Source of the DNA: Archivesica marissinica
Lineage: Eukaryota > Mollusca > Bivalvia > Venerida > Vesicomyidae
Assembly (NCBI GenBank): GCA_014843695.1
Contig: CM026401.1
Span: 24,198,597 to 24,262,596 of the forward strand
Direction of reading: 5' to 3'
DNA length: 64,000 nucleotides
Shown here: one piece after another, positions 23,364 to 32,002 of the stretch
Layout: each line of letters opens with the position of its first letter
Numbering within the stretch: the first letter of the stretch is position 1
Translations under genes and position numbers: made by a program
The notes under the pieces: generated by a model
What the model was told of the DNA's origin: nothing
The model's database searches: none
The model's input: the letters and a program-made list of their open reading frames with translations, nothing else

Positions 23364-24129
23364 TATATATATATATAATATATATATTTCTGGAAGCACA
23401 AGTTACTTGTTCTATGCTGTGTATATATATGTTTCCTGGAAGCACAAGTTACTTGTTCTATGCTGTATATATATGTTTCCTGGAAGCACAAGTTACTTGT
23501 TCTATGCTGTATATATATGTTTCCTGGAAGCACAAGTTACTTGTTCTATGCTGTATATATATGTTTCCTGGAAGCACAAGTTACTTGTTCTATGCTGTAT
23601 ATATATGTTTCCTGGAAGCACAAGTTACTTGTTCTATGCTGTATATATATGTTTCCTGGAAGCACAAGTTACTTGTTCTATGCTGTATATATATGTTTCC
23701 TGGAAGCACAAGTTACTTGTTCTATGCTGTATATATATGTTTCCTGGAAGCACAAGTTACTTGTTCTATGCTGTATATATATGTTTCCTGGAAGCACAAG
23801 TTACTTGTTCTATGCTGTATATATATGTTTCCTGGAAGCACAAGTTACTTGTTCTATGCTGTATATATATGTTTCCTGGAAGCACAAGTTACTTGTTTTA
23901 TGCTGTATATATATGTTTCCTGGAAGCACAAGTTACTTGTTTTATGCTGTATATATATGTTTCCTGGAAGCACAAGTTACTTGTTTTATGCTGTATATAT
24001 ATGTTTCCTGGAAGCACAAGTTACTTGTTCTATGCTGTGTATATATGTTTCCTGGAAGCACAAGTCACTTGTTCTATTCTATATATAATTGTGTTTCCTG
24101 GAAACACAAGTTACTAGTTTATATGCTGA
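23364..24129. repeat. Array C, distal block, about 17 copies of 44 bp
   Basis: Highly uniform 44-bp units containing GTTTCCTGGAAGCACAAG, TTACTTGTTCTATGC and a TA run. It is more homogeneous than the exon-proximal block, with most units sharing GGAAGC and TTCTATGC; three units near 23895-23995 keep TTTTATGC. It ends about 130 bp before the XRN1 exon 3 donor. Confidence 0.95.
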
Positions 24130-24257
24130 TATCTGCATTATTAGCATGGGGTACATCGGTTCATGTACCTGGTTGTACACAGTGAAATATTCTCTATTAT
24201 CTGTATCAGGTCTCGACATGATTGGTCAGTGATTCACGAGTGATTTCAATATACTAC

Positions 24258-24358
24258 CTAAATCTCCTGCCTCGTTGCTGATTCATCTTTGCCCGTGGAG
24301 CTACACCATCAACTGCCATGAAGAAGACTTTTCTCGGCTTGATCATCCGGAATAAGAA
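24258..24358 (-). CDS. XRN1 exon 3, 101 bp
   Basis: The acceptor is GATGTTTCAG next to 24358 and the donor is GTAGTA from 24257. It starts in phase 0 after exon 2 and ends with two bases of an Arg codon completed by exon 4. It encodes [18 protein letters not shown] and then [19 protein letters not shown] supplies an active-site Asp. The Lys, Gln and two Arg of KMNQQRGRR form the basic pocket that reads the 5'-monophosphate in XRN1 structures. RGRRFR matches XRN1, whereas XRN2 reads RSRRFR. The donor GTAGTA is a weaker consensus than its neighbours. Confidence 0.96.
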
Positions 24359-24593
24359 CTGAAACATCATGAACACCACAAAAGTCAGACCGTAGTCATT
24401 ATGACGTCTTTGTAATGCTTACAATTCATAATCATGACCATTTTTATGGCATTTCTTCGTTCATTTTGGTAATTTTCTTTGCTCTATAATCAAGGTTATA
24501 TTACACATGTAGGTACATACAAACAGTTTTTCTCTGTTTTTTAACTGCATCTTATATTCCCTAGCAACCTGTATACAAATGATTACAGTACAA

Positions 24594-24770
24594 CAACAGT
24601 AGAGGTTATGCTCCTCCAACAGTAGAGGTTATGTTCCTCCAACAGTAGAGGTCATGTTCCTCCAACAGTAGAGGTTATGTTCCTCCAACAGTAGAGGTTA
24701 TGTTCCTCCAACAGTAGAGGTTATGTTCCTCCAACAGTAGAGGTTATGTTCCTCCAACAGTAGAGGTTAT
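24594..24770. repeat. 23-bp minisatellite in XRN1 intron 2, about 8 copies
   Basis: Units read CAACAGTAGAGG, then TTATGTTCCTC. Variation is slight (CTCC for TTCC in the first unit, GTCATG in the third). It occupies over a third of the 478-bp intron 2. Confidence 0.96.
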
Positions 24771-24792
24771 GCAAATACATATCCATTCTTAA

Positions 24793-24831
24793 AAAATCTT
24801 CTCCTCTGTGATACGGAAGTGGGGATTGTCA
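24793..24831. repeat. 39-bp exact copy of XRN1 exon 2 sequence placed in intron 2
   Basis: Bases 24793-24831 are identical to 24862-24900 inside exon 2. In transcript order the intron starts GTATG and then repeats the exonic stretch coding DNPHFRITEEKIF. The copy is perfect over 39 bp, so it is recent or an assembly effect. It adds no coding sequence to the spliced product if the donor at 24836 is used. Confidence 0.93.
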
Positions 24832-24836
24832 CATAC

Positions 24837-24968
24837 CTCAATGTAATACATGATGTCGGAGAAAATCTTCTCCTCTGTGATACGGAAGTGGGGATTGTCA
24901 TCCTCTGGATGAGAACACACATGGACGATACCATTCATGTCCAGATATAGATTATCAAACTCCGGAAT
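24837..24968 (-). CDS. XRN1 exon 2, 44 codons
   Basis: The acceptor is TTTGTTTAG next to 24968 and the donor is GTATGT starting at 24836. The 132-bp exon is in phase 0 at both ends and encodes IPEFDNLYLDMNG, then IVHVCSHPEDDNPHFR, then ITEEKIFSDIMYYIE. LDMNG carries the first catalytic Asp and the His of GIVH stacks near the 5' nucleotide in known XRN1 structures. The match to human IPEFDNLYLDMNGIIHQCSH is close. The lack of the long insertion XRN2 has before EFDNLY supports XRN1. The preceding exon, which should hold the start codon and about 25 residues, was not found in the window. Confidence 0.96.
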
Positions 24969-25134
24969 CTAAACAAAATAAGAAAAAATATCTATACTGT
25001 ATGTCACTTGAAATTGGTAATTCCATCAATACTACATAGATCTATAGGTACCTTTCTCTATTTATTTATTATCTAAATCTAACGTTTTGATCTCTATAAT
25101 ACACTACTAACATGTACCAACACTTTTTTCAAAC
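24969..25134. other. XRN1 intron 1 sequence, nothing recognised
   Basis: AT-rich, no repeat or coding signal seen. Confidence 0.5.
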
Positions 25135-25497
25135 ATCGTGCATTCCCAGGGATTGTGCACGATGCCACAATCATTGTTCCTGTTACATCGTGTTGACCAG
25201 TCACCGTGATCGTGCACGATGCCACAATCATTGTTCTCGTTACACATCGTGTCGACCAGTCACCGTGATCGTGCATTCCCCGGGATAGTGCACGATGCCA
25301 CAATCATTGTTCCCGTTACACATCGTGTCGACCAGTCACCGTGATCGTGCATTCCCCGGGATTGTGCACGATGCCACAATCATTGTTCCCGTTACACATC
25401 GTGTCGACCAGTCACCATGATCGTGCATTCCCCGGGATTGTGCACGATGCCACAATCATTGTTCCTGTTACATCGTGTTGACCAGTCACTGTGATCG
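25135..25497. repeat. 76-bp tandem repeat, about 5 copies
   Basis: Units carry GTGCACGATGCCACAATCAT, a GTTACA(CA)TCGTGT segment and GACCAGTCACCGTGATCGTG, with a spacing of 76 bp between equivalent points at 25321 and 25397. One unit lacks the ATTCCCCGGGATTGTGCACG block and is correspondingly shorter. The GTGCAC and CCCGGG cores are palindromic. GC content is higher than in the surroundings. Confidence 0.9.
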
Positions 25498-25602
25498 TCA
25501 CTGAGGACACTTACAATGAACCTCCATGATTTGCCCGCAATATCACCGGGTCCCACTGTGGTCACTGAGGACACTTGCAATGACCCTCCATGATTTGCCT
25601 GC
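25498..25602. repeat. Two-copy direct repeat of about 62 bp
   Basis: GTCACTGAGGACACTTACAA followed by CCTCCATGATTTGCC occurs at 25498 and again at 25561 with few changes. It lies between the 76-bp array and the hAT element. Confidence 0.85.
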
Positions 25603-25610
25603 ACTATAAC

Positions 25611-27408
25611 CAGGGCTGGGGTATTCGTATTCAATATTCATCTGTATTCGAATACTGATTCTTCAGTATTCGTAAGTATTCAATATTCATGACTTTTTTT
25701 TAATACAAGTATTCATATTGTATTCGAATACATTTGAAATATCACTGTATTCATGAATACTTTTTGAATACTTTTGCATGTTACTTTTTAAACATCATAA
25801 TTAAGTCATCTATGCAATACAAAGTGACAATTAACAAAGTCTAATTTTAAAAGTATATATCACTAGAAAATTACTATTTTTATTATTGTAGATTAGCAGA
25901 CACTATAAATTAATCTATAATTTCTAAATATTTTTATTAGTACTATAAATAAATTGTTTAATTAATTGTCCTTGATAATTATTCTGTTAATATTTTAAAA
26001 GCAGGTGAGAAAATTGTGAAATTAGCTCCATAACATTTTAATTACAGAATCAGTGATTTTAAACTTTGCTGAGGAAATCTTATGATTATCTCCATTGAAT
26101 TATTATATTATAGGAGTTAATCTTAAATGTCAAACAGCTAATATTTCTATTGTTGTTAGCTTTTACAGGTGTAATTTATGGATATGCTCAAAGATCAGAG
26201 CAATATCCTTAATTAAGAAAATGTGTGCAATTGAACTAAAATACTATGAACTGTGTGTGGCTTGACTTTTATTATGACAAATCTCAGTTTGGCTAAAATG
26301 ATAAAAACGACAAAAATCTGTTAAATATTCGAAAATTGGAAATTGTGATCAAAGAAATAATAGATATTTACCACATGCCATGGCATTTATTATATTTAAT
26401 ATTCCAATTTTAAACATGACAGCTAATCAGAGTAATCCCATCAAAACAGGATGTTTATTTGGCATAGAGCAATGGTATTGGCAATATAAGTGGCAGGTGT
26501 TAATTGATCTCCAGCAGCAGTACCCTGTCAATCAAATAAATCTTGTTTACACCATTAATCCGAAAGATCAAATGTCTTAAGACTTATGTGATGTAATAAA
26601 ATGTGCACAGTTGACATGCAGCACTAGTCTAACTGTCTAACCCTGGAAATGCATTTTAAAATGATTCTGAAAATGAAAGTTGACACAACTTGTCAAGTAA
26701 TGTATCACTGCAAATGTAACTCTTACCTCAGTTGTAGTTTATGGGCATACATCATTTAGGTGATACAATTGCATGACACATTAAAATATATTATAATAAA
26801 TATACTATAATAACTCTGTTTGGGAGAAATGGCGCGCGTCGGAATTGGCTAAAGAAAGCAGAGATTTGGCTAAAAATAATTGGCTACAAAAAAATAAGAG
26901 CCAGAGCAGGCCCTGTATGTGCTTGCTATATTATTATGTGCTGAATTAGTTGTACTATGCTGTCTCTCACAATTAAACTTCTCTAATAATTGTGCTATAA
27001 ATGTTTATTTGTTTTGTGATACTATTAAAACATGTTGAATAAATAATACACCAATATTTTACAACACTGATATAATAAAATTATATGTAAATGGTATAGG
27101 TTGGTTGTGAAGTAGTTTGAATCTTGCCCATATCAGATTTCATGTACAGAAGATTATAAACTAAAATAAACATTGTATATATATATATATGAGATGTTGT
27201 TGTTTTAGTTTTTTTTCTTGTTTAGTCATACATATATAATATTCAAAGAGAATGTATTCAAAAGTATTCAAAAAAGTATTCGAATACATTACTAAAGTAT
27301 TCGTATTCGTATACATTTATAAAACAGTATTTGTATTCGTATTCATATTCATACATTTTCAGAGTATTCGTATTCAAATACTTTCCTAATGTATTCACCC
27401 CAGCCCTG
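25611..27408. mobile_element. Non-autonomous hAT-superfamily element, 1798 bp
   Basis: The left end starts CAGGGCTGGGGTATTCG and the reversed right end CAGGGCTGGGGTGAATAC, a terminal inverted repeat of 12 bp. The 8-bp string ACTATAAC flanks both sides (25603-25610 and 27409-27416), the target-site duplication length of hAT elements. About 150 bp at each end are filled with GTATTC, ATTCGAATAC and related strings in both directions, likely transposase-binding subterminal repeats. The inner 1.4 kb is very AT-rich with no transposase frame; the longest frame is 66 codons and has no recognisable motif. Confidence 0.93.
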
Positions 27409-27614
27409 ACTATAACTCACTGATAGTGCACTATAACTCACTGATAATGCACTATTACTCACTGATAGTGCACTATAACTCACTAATAGTGAACTATATC
27501 TCACAAAAAGTGCACTATAACTCACTGATAGTGCATTATAACTCACTCATAGTGCACTATAACTCACTGATAGTGCATTATAACTCATGATAGTGCACTA
27601 TAACTCACTGATAG
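27409..27614. repeat. 21-bp minisatellite (array D), about 10 copies
   Basis: Units read ACTCACTGATAG, then TGCACTATA; TAGTGCACTA in each unit is a perfect palindrome. The hAT element abuts its left end and element X copy 2 its right end. The hAT target duplication ACTATAAC is itself part of the unit. Confidence 0.93.
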
Positions 27615-29342
27615 CAGGGCGTTCACTAGACTTTGAAAGTCAAGAGTCAATGACCCTTGAGGTCAAAATCTCAAGTCAAGCTGGATTTTTCAAGAGTCAA
27701 ACTGGATTTTTCAAGAGTCAATATGCATGTTGGTACTTTCCGTACAGATAACTTTTTCCCGACCATTTAATAACCTCTGGACCAAGGTGTCTTGGGTGCA
27801 ACCAGTAATTTTGTTATCATAATTAGAGAAAACATTGAATAGTTTGCTGAGCTTTGCATCTGGATTTAGAACGGTTCAACCTTACAAGTATTTAAGTTAC
27901 TTTGTGGTACATATAGGATTTGGAATAGAACAGTCCGGGTTTGATACCTCACACAAAATCCTTAGTACTGGTTAACCACTCAGGTTGACTAATTCTGCCC
28001 AGGAAAGCATTTGTATCCCAGTTGCAAAGGTCACCAAATTATCAAAAATAGTTGATTTCAACATGAGCCTTCTGAGGTCCTGCATCCAGATTAGCCTTGA
28101 CAAACCAATAGAAATGTCGATTATACAAAATACAATTTTTTAGCTGATCTGCATTTAATTTTATTTTTAATGAAATTGGTACGAAACGGATCGAGTACGG
28201 TTTCATGACATTGTAAAACATCTAAGTCGTGAACACAACTTTCATAAATTGTTGTTGAAAATTTTAGCTTCATTACGTAACCATGCGCCTAAATACAGCT
28301 ATCGCAACGACACCTGTTTCCATGGGGAACTAGATACATTAGGGCACCTATGCACGGCGTACATGAATTTTTTATTTATGCATGGGTAAATGTTGAATAT
28401 ATTATTTTGACTTAGTAACATCAATAACTAACAATATTACAACTCATAAGAAACTTTTTTCTCGTTATTTGTAAAAAAAATTTCCAATCCGGATAGCCAC
28501 CTGAAATGCTCATAAACCGCACATTTCGGTGGAAAAAATGTTCCCAACAAGTTTATATTCGGCTACTGAACCAGTCAGGTGACAGTTGCATTAGGCTACC
28601 GGTACGCACAACGGATGTTATTGAACCATGCTTCACCTCTGTCAGCGAAAATAGGTTAAAACTATTTAAATATTTAAAATACGGATGTAAATGGAAAAAA
28701 TATGCTGAGCATAGGAATACGCCGAGCATAGCTTCCACCACTGACTCTATAATTATTATCGTTTGCGAAATAAAATTCCGAGTTATGGCTAGTGAAAGAG
28801 ATTTTTGATCACCTGTTTTTTGTGGGACGAATCTGAAAATGTTCATTCATAATGTAAAATAACGACGTGAATACTCGGAATTACTATGAAAAGAAATGAT
28901 TTTCATAAAATATATATAGTTAGCAATTGCAATAAATCATAAAAACTCGTAAATTAAATTGTTTATTTGGCTACAAAGAAGTTTTATCATTCACTGGCGT
29001 CGTATAATATGCGGCATCAGTATATTCAAAATGGACGCGCTTAGATTTACGGCTGGAGTCACCGATTTCAAAACAAAATGCGGGTAGCTTATAGTTTGTT
29101 ACGGAACATGATTTTGGTATCGACAATAAGATAAAAGCATGACATTTTAATAAAATTCATTAAATCAGCAGAAAAGTCGTATTTTCATGTAAATTTGGCT
29201 CCAATTTTACGAGAATATATCTAGGCTTATGGTTGTTGGCAAATTTTACAGACATCTTCGTTCATTGGCCGAAGCCAGAGTTTATTTTTAGATGGACCCC
29301 GCCCCTCTCCGATCGCATTTGACAGGCAGATTAGGATAATTA

Positions 29343-31180
29343 CCGTAAAATTCGAATGAAACGCCCAGGGGGGCGTTACATTTTATAAAAGGAGGGCGCT
29401 TATTAAGGTACATAAAGTACAAGCGTCCGCAATCTAGTCATACCTTCTGTGTATTGATTTATCAAGGTTAACCCGGGAGTAATTCTGTCACCTCATGCGT
29501 AATTGACCAATCAACGCTCGCTATCTGCCTCAATTAAAGTTTACATTGTCTGCAACGCGTACATGTATTAAATGTGTTATTCTGCTGCAATGGAGCGTAA
29601 TAAAACACACCGATCTTTTAGCGCTTCGTTTAAGTTGAAGGTGGTTGAAGTTGCTGAGCAGCAAAGCAAACGTAGAGCCAGTATTCTGTTCAATGTAGAC
29701 CGCAAGAGGGTGCGGTGTGCAAGTGGTGCCAATCGAAAGAAACCCTTAAAGAGTGGAAAAAGTCACGGAAACGTGCCACTGGTGCGGGAAGAACTGTACG
29801 TTTTCCAGCCATAGATGAAAGTTTGATACGCTGGTTTACAGAGAGACGTGCAGCGGGTGTGCGAGTGACTGGCAAGGGTCTCAAACATGAGGCATTGCGA
29901 TTTGCACAGAGAGAATGGTTCTCAGTCATTCAAAGCATCGTGTGGATGGTTCGCAAGTTTCAAGCGTCGTCATAACATTTCTTTCCGTCGCTCCACGCAC
30001 ATAGCACAAAAGTCTGTAGAAATCACAGATGGCTTAGTTGACAAGTTCCTGAGATATGTCATTCGTATGCGCCGTTTACGAGACTATGATCCCGCTGATA
30101 TTGCCAACATGGACGCCAGTGTATTTAGAAATGCCTGGTAAGGCAACATACAATATTCGTGGACAGAATGAGATTACTGTTACTTCCACGGGCCACGAGA
30201 AAGAGAAAATCACCGTTACGTTAGGTGCTGACGGTACAAAGATGTCTCCTTTAGTGCATTTGACTGGTGTACGACCATTACCGAAAGATGACATTCCAAG
30301 TGGCATTATAGTCTACATGTGTGGAAGTGGCAAGAAATTGTGGGCGAATGAGCAAAGCATTCTGTTTTGGTTGCGTAAATTATGGGGACGCAACAATGCT
30401 AGACGCCGCTTTCTAGTTTGGGATGCCTTTATAGGTCACCTGACCGATGCCGTGAAGGAATTTGTACGTCAACAATGCAACACTGACATGTGCGTGATTC
30501 CAGGGGGCTGTACTTCGCGCCTTCAACCAGCGGACGTATCATGGAATAAGCCATTTAAAGCCAGGATGGGCGAATTATATGATGAGTGGTTATTCTCTGG
30601 ACTTGTGCAGAAAACGCCCAAAGGAAACCGGAAGGCTCCACCGAAACCGCTTGTACTTCAGTGGATTAAAACTTTGTGGAACTCTGTAACCCCAGAAACG
30701 ATCGCAAATCATTTAAGAAGTGTGGCATCACGGTTGCAATGGATGGGTCGGAGGATCATTTATTTTCTCAGGACTCAGATGACAGCGCTACGAGCGATTT
30801 TGAAGGGTTCGACCCAATTGATGTCGAAATGGCTGTACAAGTGAGGGATAACATTGCTAGTACCAGCAGAACTGGTGTGTCACTGTCCGACTCGGACCAA
30901 CATAGCTCTACTGATACGGGTGATTCATCAGACTATGATAGTCCCGGCCACTAAGGGCAGTTTGTTTAAGTTTTAAGGTTTATAACAGTTAGGTTTATGT
31001 GTTAAAATTTAGAACAGTTCTGAACAAGTTGAATGTTAACAGTTATTTTAAACACACCAGTGATTGGATGATATAAAATTGGATTAAATATTGCCTGGGG
31101 TGAGTTACTTTCGTTTTCATTTTTTGAAAAAATGGGGGGGGCGTTAATTAGGGGATGTGCGTTTAATTTGAATTTTACGG
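29343..31180 (+). mobile_element. Pogo/Tigger-like DNA transposon, 1838 bp, TA target site
   Basis: The left end CCGTAAAATTCGAATGAAAC and the reversed right end CCGTAAAATTCAAATTAAAC form inverted repeats of 20 bp with few mismatches. TA lies on both sides (29341-29342 and 31181-31182). Comparison with element X copy 1 shows the empty site GGATAATTACACTG and confirms a TA duplication. G-rich stretches GGGGGGCG sit just inside both ends. It encodes one damaged transposase. Confidence 0.94.
29590..30951 (+). pseudogene. Pogo-like transposase with CENP-B-type domain, DD36D, frameshifted
   Basis: The N-terminal part (RSFSASFKLKVVEVAEQ) resembles the first helix-turn-helix of the family. DESLIRWFTERRAAGVRVTG resembles the CENP-B-type second one, and the DDE core follows. 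First Asp in NMDAS (near 30110), second in VWDAFIGHLT (near 30420), third in SRLQPADVSWNKPFK (near 30530), with 36 residues between the last two. The C-terminal signature SFKKCGITVAMDGSEDHLF is present near 30710-30770, followed by an acidic Ser-rich tail ending at 30951. These pieces fall in several frames (shifts near 29715, 29920, 30130 and 30710), so the gene is dead. Expected length is about 450 residues. Confidence 0.9.
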
Positions 31181-31350
31181 TACACTGTTGATAAAATGTT
31201 CGACGACGCTTGACAGCTCATACCCCGGGTCAAAGTTGACCCACTACGCATTTTCACCAAGAGTCAAACAAGCGTCTTTACCCATTTTCATTCGTCAAAA
31301 CCCGGGAGCTTGGGTCAAATGAACGCCCTGCAACTAATATAGGACAAGGC

Positions 31351-31421
31351 ATTCTCATGATTCAAAGAGTCTTTCGATCATTTTCAAAACCCGGGAGCTT
31401 GTGTCAAATTGACACACTGTT
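31351..31421. mobile_element. Diverged extra right end of an element X relative
   Basis: AAAACCCGGGAGCTTGTGTC and a CACACTG end repeat, with changes, the last 70 bp of element X, 91 bp after its copy 2 terminus. It may be the remains of an older insertion. Confidence 0.6.
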
Positions 31422-32002
31422 TCGAATGTAATATAGCCACACGTATGTAATGTTGTGCAACACACAAACTATCAACCATCAACGATACCTTCAACCTTGA
31501 TATGTCGATACACTTGTGAAAACTATAAACATACTTGAAATTCTTTAACAACTTCAGAGAGACATGGAAATCTCTCAGAAATCCATCTGTAAAACTTTGG
31601 AACACCCATTGCAAAAGGAGTATGTCAATTTCTTTTAAAAAGAAACCGGGAAACTTTAACTTTCTTTCATTTTCCAATCACGCAAACTCTCGCGGTAATC
31701 TGTGTATTGTCAACGCTTTATATTGGGTTTGCCTGAAATACGAAATGTAATATTGTGTGCGAAATGGACGAAATTGGAATTTTAAATCGTATATAAATGC
31801 AAAATAAGAGCATTAAATGACTTGTGTTATATTATATATCGAATATTAATTGTATTTAATGAACATCACACAGGTTGCAATTAAATATATTAATATATAC
31901 AACAGTTATAGCTCATATTGTAATTTCTCAATGAAACGACCACTACGAAATGTAAATCTCTTTTGCGAAATGGAATTTTAAATGCAAAATAAGAGCATGA
32001 AA
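31422..32002. other. AT-rich stretch with one internal direct repeat
   Basis: TTGGAATTTTAAAT and AATGCAAAATAAGAGCAT near 31772-31815 recur as a joined version near 31970-32000, just before the LINE remnant. Otherwise I see nothing in it. Short frames here have no recognisable motif. Confidence 0.5.

Larger units (their letters stand above)
27615..31330. mobile_element. Element X copy 2, with a nested pogo-like element
   Basis: It has the same CAGGGCGTTCACTAGAC left end and GAACGCCCTG right end as copy 1. The right part is split by a pogo-like element at 29343-31180, whose removal restores the copy 1 order. Between about 28200 and 28760 it holds some 500 bp not seen in copy 1, while copy 1 has a different and shorter stretch there. 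One of the two is therefore an internal deletion or replacement derivative. Flanks (ACTGATAG at left, CAACTAAT at right) show no duplication. No transposase of its own is visible. Confidence 0.8.

Noticed and set aside
20355..24185. Frames of 140-254 codons in array C
   Set aside because: They are translations of the 44-bp repeat; the only real coding signal nearby is XRN1 exon 4 on the other strand.
3506..24968. XRN2/Rat1 instead of XRN1
   Set aside because: RGRRFR, the short helix before RFDSNCITP, WQGVRVYLSGHE and CLYGLDADL all match XRN1 and differ from the XRN2 forms.
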